A DNA stretch of 64,000 nucleotides from Struthio camelus (taxonomy: Eukaryota; Chordata; Aves; Struthioniformes; Struthionidae). The notes beneath the pieces are model-generated. The model ran no database searches, had not been told where the DNA came from, and worked only from the letters and a program-made list of their open reading frames with translations. Position 1 is the stretch's first letter, and every line of letters begins with the position of its first letter. Below, in pieces: positions 13,996 through 26,540 of this stretch. Location of the stretch: positions 135,915,950 through 135,979,949 of the forward strand of contig NC_090943.1 in NCBI RefSeq assembly GCF_040807025.1. The letters are read 5' to 3'. A program made the position numbers and the translations under genes.

Positions 13996-16705
13996 TATGT
14001 TATGCATTTGCAGTGACGCAGTATACATGCTCACAGGGAGAGTATAGCACCTTCTTGGAGATACTCCTCCATGGGGAAATGCAAAATAATAGAGAAGAAA
14101 TTTTGTTCACCAGCACAAACATGAAGCTGCAAAAACTAACAGTTCTTGCTACCTGTGAGTAGCTTTGACAGCCTACAGGACCATCAGATGTCTTGGCCAT
14201 ATATTGAGAACCATGCCATTAAAAATATAAATCTCTCTCTTTTGTACCTGAAAGTTTGCTTTCCTTATTTGCAAAAAGAGAGAATGAGTTATGTAGGGCA
14301 TGGGAGGAGGAAAAATTAAGAATGTTTTAAAAATTAAAATAAAAAAGCAGTTCAGAAAATTGTAGAAAATCGAGAGCTGCACCCTTCCCTAAAGGGAGAG
14401 GACTGAAGAGTATAAGAGGAGAAAATACACAATGAAGGGTGATTACCCCAGAACAGCTGGCTTTGCAAAATATCTTGCTACAGGCTCCCTACTGTATCAT
14501 GCTAATGCTCTGAGAATGCCAGCCATTACAATTTCACATTCAGAGTATTTAAAGACGGAGGAATCTCATCCTGGTGTCTTTTTATCCCTAAAGAGGTGAT
14601 TCTTAAACAGGATTTTCTCATTACAGCAAGCCAGACAGAAGTGGGAAGGGCATAGATAGCCTAGGTTAAGATTACATCTCAGCTATCCTCTTGTGGTCCA
14701 GGGGCAGGGCACTAAAGTGTCATCTTGATCATAGCTTTACTGCACAATTCACCTCATGCTAAGCGGTTTCCCACACTGTTTTCCACAGGCTTGTGTTTCT
14801 CCCTTAAGGTTAGCAATATAGGAAGGACTCTGGAGGTTCTGGCTGTCTTTAGGCCTCACCAGGTTTGGTCCTCATGGTGCAAATCTTAATGCTTTGTCCG
14901 ACTGAGCTTTACAATGTCACAAGTAGTTCAGCATAAAGAAAGTATATGAAGTGCAAAAGCCTTATCATGCTGTGACAGATACGTTAGCCTACTGGGAGTT
15001 TCCTAGTGGGACCTTGCAGCCTGGTCCACCCACCCAGGCAGTACTGCTGGAGGCAATCTGTCCCATGGCACACAGTAAGGCAAAGAGCACAGGAAGAGAA
15101 ATCTCCACCCTCCGTGTCTAGAAGTGCCTCCCCGTGTCGTGGGAAGCGAGGCTAAAACCTTAAAAAAGGAGTTGGTGCATTTCTGCTTCAGAAAGACTTT
15201 CAGCTGTCGGGCCTCAAAACTGGAGGCAACCTGTTTGGTGGTCCCTTCTCACTGACAGAAGGCTGGAGGCGAGAGTGAGGGACTCTTGGGTATTTTCTGC
15301 ATGGAGAAGGTCATTGATTTGTTTATTTGTAGAGAAAGGATTTAAATTTAAGAGAATGTAGCTGGTAACTGCAGGTGTGTTTTGGTTTTACATGTTTGTT
15401 GTGTTAGTTCCACAAAACAAAGGTGATGAACTATGCCTCTTCTGAGATTTATTTTCTTAAGCTGGAATGCTTGCACTCTTCCTGTCTTGCTGCCTATGTC
15501 TTGGCCCAACCCCAGCACTTCAGCTTCCTCTTGTAATACAATTATCAGAGAGGAAATCAAGTTATCAGTAATTAGAGGTAAAGAAAGTCAGATCCAGATA
15601 CCAGAGATGGGTTTTACCCTGTTCCTACTTTTCTCCTTATTATTCAGTCAGGCTGTTCTTTAACATTTACAGCTTCATTCCCAACAGCTGAGAAGTATTA
15701 CTTTTTGAAGTTCTACATCACAAAACCAGTAAGGAAGCAGAACAATTTTAGGATGTCTAGATGTCAGATAAAGCAAATACCATGGTTTTCTTTCAAACTA
15801 AAACCTTCAAATGTGAAAGGTCAGCCCAACCCTAGCAAAATCCTATTTTGGGCTGGAATGCATTGCACATATTCCTGTTCAGATCTCAGTAGCTAGAGTG
15901 AAAAGGAAAAGAAAAACAGACCAGTGCCCCTAGGCTGCCATGAATTTGTCCCAGTGGCCTCTTGGAAGGAGGCTCAGTATTTCAGCTCATATAGGGGATA
16001 GCTATGGTCTGTTACACTCCTTAGCATAGGTATATCTAGTTTTCTTGTATACCTGCCATTTTTTTCTGCAAGGCAAAAGGTTTTCAAAGGGCAGGTCACA
16101 ACTGCTTCTGTAGCAATAACAGGACATTTTAAAATGACAGAGAGCTCATACGCCCTGTGGAAAGCAGTAAAGCTTCCATGGACCGGGTAAATAACTGGAT
16201 AAAGAAGATACTATATTAATTAGAAGAATCTTGTGGTTACAAACACAAGATGCTAGCAGATAAGTTGTATGTGTGTTTGCATGTGCTGTTCAATGAAGAA
16301 CATCTGCTTACTGAATGCGGAAAGTCTTAGACTATCCACAGAGATGGAGCCTCTGCTTATTCATAGACTAAAGTTAAAAAAGAGAAGCGGGAAGAAGTGA
16401 GAAGATGAGTGGGTGCTGAGAAGCAAGATGGAAAAGAGAGGTGCCATGTAGGAAAACGGAGATTTGGCCATTTTCCTATAAATTTAGAGTTGTCTCTAGA
16501 AGGAAGAAAAGTGCAGACGATGCCTTTATTTATGTTTATCCTGGTAAAAAGAAGAGTTCAGTGGGTCATCCAAATCCTAAAGTTTGCAAGAAGGTATATA
16601 AGTGTGATAGTCAAAGTGTTTTGCAGGGCTGTCGAAGGAGAAGCAGCACATGCAGCCAATATTTACAGGCAAGTGAGCAAGCCAAAGAGACCTGCTGAAC
16701 GGACC

Positions 16706-16727
16706 GTGTGTGTGTGTGTGCGTGTGT
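16706..16727. repeat. (GT)n microsatellite
   Basis: Eleven GT-type dinucleotides with one CG interruption near 16721. Confidence 0.8.
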
Positions 16728-18154
16728 AAAGATGACTGGGAAAGGCTGTTATCCGCTTTCTTGACTATAACCACTGGCAACACCTTAGGCTGATGGTGGT
16801 CTCTGCAAATGCCACAGTTATCTCTGCATTGATGTTGAAAGTAGCCCTACTCATGTGGGATTTGGAACTGCAATATCTCTTCCGTAGGGGATAATGGAAG
16901 TACAACGTCCTAGAAATAGTAGGATTTACAAGGTGACTTGCAAGGGGAGAGGGCAATCAGGCACCCTGTGATATTCCTGTCTTCAGAACACCAAATGTTA
17001 CAATTAAATAAGATCTTCTCTCTTACCTTTGTGCAGGCTGTGTGTCCAGAATCCTGATGCAATAAGTAGTGCAATAAGCAGTTTTCTGACACGCAGCTGA
17101 TCTCTTTCGCCTCTAGTGGCATCATCATTTCTACTTGCTCCCTATATTTCTTCAGCTGTCACTTTCCCTCACCACAGAGGTAGCACCTCAGCGTGTCTGC
17201 AAATTAAATTTAAAGGCTTCTTTTAAGCATTAATGAGGTGAGCTGCATTTCCCACTATGAACACTTGGTATTTCTACGTAAGAACCTTGAACAGCTTCAA
17301 GACTTCTTTTAAGCTGCACAGCATTATTGATTTCTCTAGCTTCTGCTGTGAGAGGCTCTTGGTAAAAGGCAGCAGCTCAGCTAGTGCGCTTTGTGGAGCT
17401 GTTTTACATGCTCAGACTGTGCTGCTGTTGATCCTGAGTAGTTTAAAAAAAAAAGAAAAGATCAAAAGCAAGCCTTTAAATTTGTTTAAAGTAATACGCA
17501 GGCAGCAGCAAGGTTTTCTGGCAACTTTGCAAAGATTATTACAAATAGTCTTAATGGCAGGCGTGATTCTGGAGGATAACTCTATGTGCTTCTGCAGCAC
17601 CAAAAGGAGAGAGATGGCAATCAGGCCAGCTTTGCTTCTAGCAGAGCACTCTATATGCTGAAGGTGAGCACGATCTTGCCCTGCAATGAGTACAGCAGGT
17701 ACAGTGTTCAAAAGTGGAGACGCTTGGAAATGCCAAACTCTCTGCTGGAAAAATGGAACCACTCATCTTCCACAAATAACAGGAGGGCCTTGTGATGGTG
17801 GTCCTAAAGCTCATGGTCTCTACCCCGGTCTCTTTCCTGACTGCCTAGCTATTACTATGATTTACTGAAGCTAATCAAAACACCTAATGTCATCTCACAT
17901 GAAACCTGGACATGTCAAATAGTTTCCATCCCAGACTAGGAAAAATCTCAGGCTTCTCTAAAGTTTTCGCAAACAGGAAATTCAAAAAGTGTGTGATTAA
18001 GGAACAAAATAAAGCAAAAAATACCCAAAGAGGTTCTTTCCTGGGGGGTGAAGTGGGGATTGTTTATATTGTCTATATTTTTTCTGAAAGATGAATCAGC
18101 TGTTCCTGCCTGATCCTGCTTATTGTAGAGGAGGAATCCTAGAAGCTTTCAGAT

Positions 18155-18425
18155 CCCCACAGAACCACACAGTCAGGGACATGTTGGTTGGAAGAGACCT
18201 TTGGAGGTCTCTAGTTCAACCTCCCTCTAAAAGCAGGGTTATCCCCAATGTTAAATGAAGTCCTTCATGGCTTTGTCTGGCAAATGCTGAAAACCTCCAG
18301 GGATGAAGATTCTACACCCTCTCTGGACAATCTGCTTTGGTGATGCACTACCATCCCGGCAAAGAAGTCTTCCTAATGTCCACCCTGGACCTCCCAAGTC
18401 ACAGTTTGTGGTCACTGCTTGTCAT
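18155..18425 (-). mobile_element. CR1 LINE, 3'-end fragment, part 1
   Basis: The plus strand reads like the reverse complement of a CR1 3' end. It starts with CACAGAACCACACAGTC-like terminal words, then TTGGTTGGAAGAGACC, GTTCAACCTCCCTC, CTCCAGGGATGAAGATTC, and CTTCCTAATGTCCACCCTGGACCTCCC. These are hallmark blocks of CR1 tails in birds. The copy is diverged and 5'-truncated, so it is inactive. The match breaks off at cttgtcat (18418-18425) and resumes at 19583. Confidence 0.85.
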
Positions 18426-18749
18426 GGAGAGGTTTGGTTTAGGGGAAAAGTTAAGAGAATGGGTTTTACTGAACAATGGGTACAAGGTGGCAATCACCCT
18501 GTCCTTTTTGTAACCCCGGTTAGCCTGCAGAAATCCCCCACTGCCACAATCTGAGACCATTAGCGGAGGGCTGACATGTAACCTAGGAAGGAGCCCGGAC
18601 CGGTCAGTCAGGCAGAACGTTCCGGAAGGAAGACAAGTCTGCACGGCCGTCTGCAAACAGGCTTGCATTACAATTAGGGATCGAAACCAGATGGCTAAGA
18701 GTGGCGGTTTTTAACCAATTGCTTGCCTGCGGTCCCAAAGTGGGCTAAG

Positions 18750-18758
18750 GATAAAAGG
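18750..18758 (+). promoter_or_regulatory. TATA-like box inside the nested insertion
   Basis: The plus strand reads gataaaagg within a GC-rich context, about 325 bases from the left end of the insertion, the spacing expected of a U3 promoter in a retroviral LTR. Promoter activity is not shown. Confidence 0.3.
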
Positions 18759-19175
18759 GGCACAGGCGAGCTCAGCAGTGGCTTTTGCAGTAGTGGCAGA
18801 GAGAAGAAGACAGCTGAAATCATTGAAGAAGCAGGGAGCCTCGGTGGCCTTTTCCACGGCTCCAAGACACCAGGTAGCCTTTCCCGAGGCTCTGCCCCGG
18901 TGGGCTGCGGGCAGCCAGCATCGCCCTGCCCCCTGATCCAGGACGATTGGTCGGGCAGTTGGGGATCCCCCCGCCCCTGCTACTAACACTAGGGGACACC
19001 TGAGTACTCCCCTTCCCCGCTCCGGGGAGCAGTGACCGAAGCGGCACACCGGCTCGGCTGTGCCCTGCTCACTGTGGAGTGCGCATGGTGGCGGCACGCC
19101 GCGCCCGGTGCGGCCTGCTCAGTAATCCTCGGGCTTGAAGCGGCACCAACCCCTGCCCCAGGTGTGGCCTGCTTG

Positions 19176-19210
19176 TCCCTCCCTTCCCCCTCCTCCCCCC
19201 GCCCCCCTCC
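19176..19210 (-). other. C-rich tract, G-quadruplex motif on the minus strand
   Basis: The plus strand has successive C runs of 3, 3, 5, 6 and 6 separated by 1-4 bases. The minus strand therefore meets the G3+ N1-7 pattern for a quadruplex. It lies in the nested insertion. Confidence 0.6.
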
Positions 19211-19582
19211 GTGCCATCCAGTGTAACCACCAGGTACCTTTACCCTTACTGGTTTGAGCTCACGTGTGTACTTGCAATGACTGTAATCGTTCCTGTCCTG
19301 TGCTGTGTGGGGAGTTCAATGTGGAGTTACTGACTGATTAATGGTGTATTGCTACTATTGTTGTTGCTATCACTAGCTTTTAATTGTTATTGTTACCAGT
19401 GATGCATATTGAACTTTGTCATTTGTTTCTGGTCGTTAACTGTGAACCCGTTCATAAGCGACAGGGACACCCGTGCCGCCACCTGAACCTCTCTTGTAGT
19501 GTGTATTGCTGCGGGGACCAGAGCATGAGGGTGCTCTGTGGTGGGCTCAGCCACCCCTCCTGGGCCTCCCGAGACACTGTCC

Positions 19583-19800
19583 CTTGTCATATTTTCTGCC
19601 ACTACCAAGAAAAAATTTGACTTCATCATCTTTGTAACTGCCTTCTGAGTAGTTGTAGGCTGCTACTAGGTTGCTTCTTAGCCTCCTCTTCGCTGGACTA
19701 CACAAACCCAACCTTTCCTTTTAAGACATATCTTTTGGGCCTCCTGGAACTCTCCCGATTGCCTTCCACTGGATCATCTCCAATTTTTCCACGCACGTGA
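19583..19800 (-). mobile_element. CR1 LINE fragment, part 2 (continuation across the insertion)
   Basis: The plus strand resumes the antisense CR1 pattern: CCTTGTCATATTTTCTGCCACTACC, GTAGTTGTAGGCTGCTACTAGG, TTAGCCTCCTCTTCGCTGGAC, AACCCAACCTTTCC, then GATCATCTCCAATTTTTCC. Blocks are in the same order and orientation as in intact CR1 copies, so this is the same element as 18155-18425. The right limit is uncertain; the match fades by about 19800. Confidence 0.8.
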
Positions 19801-22800
19801 AACAAAGTCGGAAAGCCTGAGAGCCCCACCGGTGGAGCAAGACCAGGGCTTTTGAGTTTCTCCTGGAAATGGAGCCAAAGCTCTCAGGACACTCAGGCTC
19901 CCTACCACAGGCCCAGGAGATTGCACCTTGAGACTGCAGGGGGTCCCACACCTCTAGTCTCTGGAGGTCTTTCTGGGATTCAGGAATCTGTAGCAGGTAG
20001 CCAGACGTGCTGGTAGACAAGTAGGCAACTGCACATAGAAGGCAAGCTGGGTGCATTGAAACAAAATTATTTTTTCACAGGATTTTTCTGTTTTGACAGC
20101 TTGACATTTTCCTGTCCCTATAAAACTTCTCAGATCATATGGGTTACTTCAGGTGAAGAGTGCTGACTGGAGAAAAGACCACTTTGAAGCACTTAACCCA
20201 TGAATGCACTCTGAATTCTCAATAGCAAGGCTCTACAAAGCAGAAATGGAGAAAAGGAGAGAACAGGCTGACCTGAATTTAAAGAGCCTGACAACAAGCC
20301 CAGTTACAGAAAGACTCCCAAACAGAGAGCTCACAGGGGGAAGCAAGGAGACCTGGGACCTTGAGAACGGAGAGTGGACATTCACTGTTTGCGGCAATCT
20401 CTCAGGTACTGCCAGACTCTTTTTATGTTGGTGAGATCTTGAACTGCCAAAAGTTACGAAAAACGATTTCAATTGTATTTAACAATGGCAAGTAATGTCA
20501 AGAAAACTCTCTCACCCTTCTGAATCCTAAGAAAGCTGCTGTGGGGAAAGAGCAGAACTGCTCTCTTTCAAGGTCTGTACTCTCCCTCGATTCATGCTTT
20601 CAATGACCTTGGCAGAGGTACAGAAGAAACCTTTTACCATAGCAATGAATTGTTTTTCATTTCTTTCAAGATTAAGCACAAACATACTTTCCCTCATCAG
20701 ATACACAGATTTTGAAATTCCACTTTTTTCCTTCCCCTTCAATAAAAAGATTTTCAAGTGTAAAGAAAAAACACATACTCCAGCTGTTCAGTTTTTGCAT
20801 TAGCCCTCCTACAGCATCTCAAGATAGTAGATAAAAAGCTCCTGTTTTGAATCCTCTTTTCCAAGTCCAGTATCCAAATTGCAATGTGAAGGGACACTGG
20901 CAACTTTAGCTCTCTGGTGACTGAAACTTATTCTTCTTAGTTAGACATGCAAAGATGCAATGTATTTTTCTTCCTCTGAGAGTGTGCAGGGATGGTATTC
21001 AGAAGCAGATGATGGGAATTTGGAAGATTCTCAGTTTAAACAGGGGATTTTCTATGCTGGATCAAACAGGTTTCCTATCCCACCCCTCCAACCTCCAATT
21101 AGGACTGCTGCATTTGGAAATGACTATGATTCATGTGTCTGAGGGAAATGACAAAACCCACCCGTAACTCATGCTCCGTGCCAACAATGCGATATTGTAG
21201 GTGGAAAAAAGGCGATTTTCTTCTGACCTTGAAAAAGAACAGCTTAAACAATGAAGTTGTCATCACACAAGCCAGCAGATGCTGTTGATGATTTTAAAAA
21301 TCCATGCCTTCTCATGGGAAAAAGAAGATAGTACTGTATGTGAAGGTTCTAGTACTCTCAAGAAACATCAGACAGTAGCATTACTGATAATCGACCAGAT
21401 TTTACTTAATTAATTTTATGGCCACTTACATCTTGTAGAAGCTGGTGTTACAAAATGTAGATCTTTTTCAAAGTTGCTTGAACATCATTCTAGTCTGATG
21501 TCCCCACACAGCTGTGATGAGAATTGTTCTTGGTTTTTGGCAACCTGCCTGCGGGATGTATCCTTGCAAACATAACAACAGCCATTTCAGAGTACAAGGA
21601 GTCCTTTCCTTAGTGAATTCAACCGTGGAGTTACTCTAAAAATCCTTGCAGAATTATCCTATAGCTATGAAGAAAGAAAGAGCATTGCACATGTTTTCAA
21701 AGAAACAGTCAACTAACTTGCTCTTCCACCATATTAACGAAAGCAAGCAGATTACAAAACTTATCTGAATCTTGTACAGGCTATTATGCACATATGGTGA
21801 ATGACAAAATATCTACATTTCAGATAACTGTGTTCATTCAATCCCTTAGCCATACCACTTGTCTTTTAGTACGTGGCAGTGTTCCGGGTGATAATGGAAA
21901 TACCAGACAAAGCTTTTGGATAAGAAGTTAGGTGGCTTCACCAAGTCTTCTGGTCTGTTGTCATTGTCCTGAAAATGACTTAATTCTTTTAGTCAGTCCT
22001 GAAAGTATAGCTCTTGTATGAGCAAGTTCATCAGATCTAAAACAAAATATTGTCATTATCCATTTTATCAACATTAATTTTTGTTCCTCACCCAAATGAA
22101 TGCCTGTTAATGGACAGTGGCATCAGTAGCCGCTCTAAGAGGAATTGTTTACAGAAACACGTCTTAAGCCAAATATTTACCCACTTTCAAAAGATTTTCT
22201 CATTCACCTTGTTGTCTGCCAATGTCAATGTGATTTTCATTAGCCCCTCTTGAAGGGCTAATCAGCACAATTTACCTGTGTACATATCACATGGAAGGAC
22301 TTCTCCGTAGATTATTGACATAAAAGGGGTACCACAGCTACCAGTACAACACAACCCATCTACAGGGAAGATGTGATTTGATATACAAGTGAGAGAAAGC
22401 CTGTACAGCTCTTCTGGTTCACTTGCTTACTGGTTTTGCTTAAAAAGTAATTGCTTTTCCTTGCAAGTAGCATAGTAGCGCAGCCACACCTCATCGCCTT
22501 ACTTAAGGCAGAATGAAAACAGCTTGCTTTAGCCCATCATGAGGGATTCCTGACTGTATGGATCAGCATTTTGTCTATTGAGCCAGAAATCCTGCATGAC
22601 AACATCCTTGTTGTACAGGGCTGCCAAGTAAATTCAACACAAGTACAGTTTAACCCTGAAAAACTCTTGCTGGCAAGTATTGGTAGGCCTGTGGAACGCT
22701 AGTCCTAACTAGCTTATATTAATAGCTACTGTGTTTGATTTTTCCTTTTCCCCTCCCTAGAATACTCTTTCCGGGTACCCAATCAGATCTTAGGCCCATC

Positions 22801-23580
22801 CAAATCTTATTTGCCATATAGATAACCACTGATGAGCGCTGGCTATTCAGTGGTAAAACAGTTTACTTGAGTGTAACACACTGTTGTTATATGCATGCGT
22901 TACAGGTCTAGCTCACCATTTTATGCTCTGCAGTTACTGTTGCATGTGAAAGAATCAAAGCTAGTCCTGGAGCCAGCCACCTTCCCCAGACTATCTGCTG
23001 GCATCCACGGTGATATTCCACACCCACAACCGAGCCAGCAGGGCTGGGCAGAGTCTAGCTGTGGCTGCTCCTTCCTCATGCCTAGTGTCTTCTTACCAGA
23101 GTTTCTGAGGCCCTGAAGAGCTGGATAACAGATTCAGCCCTGTAACCCCTTCAGCCGCACTGCCTTCTCTGACCACTCTCTTTTGAAGTCCCACGTGGCT
23201 GCCTGTGCTGCCAGACCATGATAACCTGCCTTACTGCCTTGCTCAGCAGCCTTCTCTCCCTAGCGCCCAGAATTGCCCAGGGAGAAAACTGGGCTCTTCC
23301 AGAGGACATTTCAAAGTAATAGCCTAAAGAAAGCCCATAACACCTCAGCCCTTGGGAAGGAGAACAAGGACAAGGAAATGCAATGGGGTTTTGCTGACCA
23401 GTTGCCCAGAAAGCGGGGAGCCACAGGCTGTGCATGTTCAGAGCCACAGCTACTGTGTGCCAATCACTTTATCTTCAGCATGTGCAAGCAAACTGATGGC
23501 TTTTTCAGGGCAGTTAAGGTACACCAAGGGGCAAAATTAATCACAGAGACTGCAGAGAGCAGTCCAGTAATCTTTGCGTT

Positions 23581-23651
23581 CCCATGTAATCCAAATGCTG
23601 ACAAGAAACATATGTTTTTTCCCATGTAATCCAAATGCTGACAAGAAACAC
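23581..23651. repeat. Tandem duplication, 40-bp unit
   Basis: The unit at 23581-23620 (starting cccatgtaatccaaatgctg) is repeated immediately at 23621, with 30 identical bases before a single c-for-t change (acatatg versus acacatg). The near-identity implies a recent event relative to the surrounding sequence. Confidence 0.9.
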
Positions 23652-24022
23652 ATGGGTTGGAGGCAGGCAGGGCTTCACCCACCCACCTTCCTTCGCATCT
23701 AATATCACATTTTCTTTCCTAGGACACTGTCCCCCACTCCCACTTTGGGGGAGTGTTGGGTGAGGATGGGGGCAGAGGCTGTGCAGCTGGGGAAAATATC
23801 ACTGTTTGTCCTGGAATGCTGGTCTCCCAGGCTGTCTGCAGACTGCAGATGTTAGAGCCATAGATAGAAAGAGAGAAAACAGCCAATTATAAAGATTGCT
23901 AGCTTTAATGGGAGGAAGGATACTTTCAGCTTCCACCAACTATCCCTGGGAAAGTCATTCACAGACACCTATATGTTTATTGTTTCCTCTCTTGACTGGC
24001 CCATAAAATAGAGTAAATATCA

Positions 24023-24036
24023 GATAGATAGATAGA
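24023..24036. repeat. Short (GATA)n repeat
   Basis: About three and a half GATA units. It is too short to be strongly polymorphic. Confidence 0.6.
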
Positions 24037-26259
24037 TTGATATTTTGTCTGGCAGGCTTTTACTTTACAAGCCATATATTGGGCTAAGGCAGCCACTATT
24101 AAGTTTCAACTCAGAATTCAATTGTATCCCTGTTATAAGAATTGACCTGTTTAAATCTTGTCTTCTGCAGAGGCACTTTTTTTCTGGGGAAAAGTATTCC
24201 ATAATGCATCTAAGCCAGCCAGAGGCAGAGAATGAAAAAGTAAGAGAAGGATTTCCTCCTGAGTTGACTGAAAGGCCTATGCAAGTCTTGAAGCGTGAGA
24301 CCTGTTCTTGCTCTGGGCTTGCGCAGCCACGCCAGGTCCACCTCCTTTTAAAACCCCCAATAAGGTCTAACCAAAGGAATTCTCCTAGATGGTATATAGA
24401 GATGGAAAGGATTCTGCTAAAACTTCTGTCTAAGTACTCTTCCAATCCTGTCATCCTCTAAACACCTCAGCAAACTGATGCTACTCTGGCCTCTTACAGG
24501 TGAAAAGATGGTTCTCTCCATTTTAGATGTGACGCGCAGAGACAATAAGTGGGTTGAATAATATCAAAAATGTCTGTCACACAGTTATTTTTGAACCCTA
24601 ATCTACAGTATCCCTAATCAAAGCCTTTCCTCTGGCTAACACACTGGTTTGGGGGAAGAGTGCCCAAAAGCTGTACTGTGCCCCAGCTGCTCAGTGTTGT
24701 GCCATTAAGCAGAGCACGTCAGCTAGGCTTCCTCACAGTGATGGCGAGGATTTCTGCAGCCAGCAGAAACAACCCTCTCCTGGAACTCAGTACAACTGGA
24801 GTAAAACATATTAAATTCTGCATTTATAGTTGCTGGAGAATAAATGATCCAGAGACCAAACTCATTAAAATCTCAGAGAGAGAGCAAGGACCAAAGACAT
24901 TTTGTTTGCATTAATACTAAGTATGATCAAGGATTCTCAAATTCTTGCATTTTACATATGCCAAAGAAACTTCACAGATGTTGTTACCCTACTTTGCAGA
25001 AAGCACAATTTGAAAAGGTAACTGAGAGGTTTAAAAAACTCATCTTGCCTTTTTTTATATAATATTAGTGTTAGGTGTTGGCTAACTTAAGCTGTCTCTT
25101 TTAGCAAGTGTCCTGTTTTCTACAGCTGATCAGAGGACTTCTGTGACCACATTTGACTGCTGCATAATGCTATTTCTTAAAAACTGAAACTTTTCATAGC
25201 AGGGTGCTAGATTCTATACAAAGTCTTTCAAGGAGACTCCCAGGTCTATCATAGCACTTCTGCTATGAGTGATTTATCTCCATGCTTAAGGCTGGTCTCT
25301 CTGAGTTTAAGCAGGGGCCCGCATCTGTTTTAAATGGCTTTAATGAGGGTCCATAGCCACTTGGATATTGCCTGTCTCAGACTCAGATGCTATCTTTTGT
25401 GTCTGCCTGTCTCAAATAGGCAGCCAAAAAAAGTTTTCTGAAGGAAGGACCCATCTGCCCTGAGCTTATCTGGGACTCCTAAGGGAGCCACTGCGCCGCT
25501 GCTGCTGCGTTTCAGCTGCTGCATTGTGTGAGCTGTGGGGACCTAAATGCAGCTGGTGGGCTTCACAGTGTGTTTCTTTTCCCTCTAGCCCTTTTCCTGC
25601 CCAGGAGAGCTTCAAAGTTTGGTTAGGGCCAGGTTAGGAGTGAGAAGGGGGTAAGGGACCTGGAGGAGGACAGAGCTGGTTGGTATCATTTGGCAGCAGA
25701 GCTCCTGAGCAGGGCAGAGCATGAGGGTCTGCCACCTCCTGTCCACCCTAACACTGTTACAGGGAGTTGTGGCCACTTTCCTGGAGAAGATAGGAAAGTT
25801 TCTGTTGGAGAAAGAAATTAAAATATTTAGAAATTTTACTTCAGACAGAGGTACTTTCTTTCTCTCCTTCTCTTTCCTTAATGGAGTCTGTTGCCTAAAC
25901 ATTTTTGTGCTTTTGTCTTCCGTTCTATTCTGCTCTCACTTGGAGGGAGCAATTTTGCTCAGGAGATTTATGGCAATAGAAAACAGAAGACAAAAGTCTC
26001 ATTGATGACTTTAGACAACAAAGGAAAAACTGAACAAGAAGGTAATTAAAGTAAAATTCTGAAAGGTCTTCATTCTACAAGGTAAAACAGTGTCTCTAAA
26101 TCCCAGTTTAATTTTTCTTGTCATGTTGACTATCCAGCTCCAATGAATAGACAAAATGTTCTAGTGTATCTCCCTTTGTGCACATATTTTTTAATTCTTT
26201 TTCCTGCACTTATATTACCAAAGGTTGAAAATTTGGAAGCAGTTTCATGCACAAAGGAA

Positions 26260-26540
26260 GCATATTTGCTGTGTAATCTGATGCCTATTAGGTTTTAAAC
26301 CTGTTTGAAATAATGAATCACAATCTATTGTAATTAAATATAAAACAGTAATTAACTGAGTATTATTAACGAAGCTAAGCAAGAACATTTGTAAGGTTCA
26401 TATTTCCTTTTTACAGAAATTTCTTTGCATATGAAAACACTATCCTCTAACCTTTAGTCAAAGACACTAAGCCAATCACAAAAGGCATTTTTCTGTTTCA
26501 GATGTGAGAATTGCATTTCATTACGCAATGTAATATTATA
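26260..26540. promoter_or_regulatory. Possible conserved non-coding element, TAATTA-rich
   Basis: This AT-rich segment carries several homeodomain-like cores (TAATTA, ATTAAC), a near-palindrome aggttttaaacct (26290-26302) and no repeats. Such composition is common in vertebrate developmental enhancers, but conservation cannot be tested here. Confidence 0.2.

Larger units (their letters stand above)
1..18154. other. Intergenic DNA, no gene recognised
   Basis: Open frames here are short (at most 138 residues), many open at non-ATG codons, none resembles a known protein and none is linked by clear splice signals. The stretch contains an A15 run (2674-2688), a duplicated 11-mer ggagaacacaa at 2751-2773, (TG)n at 8065-8115, a TATAT-rich patch at 8575-8608, a T14 run (12320-12333), an AT-rich kilobase (12200-13180), a hairpin-forming repeat (13943-13995) and (GT)n at 16706-16727. 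In mammals the neighbour on this side of FAM110B is UBXN2B, but no exon of it is seen. Confidence 0.6.
18426..19582. mobile_element. 1.16-kb GC-rich insertion nested in the CR1, family not identified
   Basis: This block interrupts a CR1 that continues on both sides, and the octamer cttgtcat stands at both junctions (18418-18425 and 19583-19590), as a target-site duplication would. It is GC- and CpG-rich in its middle (about 18540-19220) and has a TATA-like gataaaagg at 18750 and a C-rich tract at 19176-19210. It has no AATAAA and no protein I recognise. Composition and the TATA-like box suggest a solo retroviral LTR, but the ends are not a clean TG...CA. An 8-bp duplication of form nTnnnnAn fits hAT transposons, but the ends (GGAGAGG... 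and ...CTGTCC) give only a weak inverted repeat. The family is left open. Confidence 0.6.

Noticed and set aside
17257-17762. Overlapping frames of 134 (plus) and 116 (minus) codons
   Set aside because: Both have random-looking composition, with no splice or polyadenylation logic and no homology.
18711-19097. 128-codon minus-strand frame in the GC-rich insertion
   Set aside because: GC-rich DNA has few stops. The Arg/Gly/Pro/Ala-rich product matches no retroviral or transposase motif.
24045-24461. About 400 bases open on both strands (138 and 129 codons)
   Set aside because: The plus-strand frame begins at TTG, its first ATG leaves only 85 codons, neither product resembles any known protein, and mirrored open frames arise when codon registers avoid complementary stops by chance.
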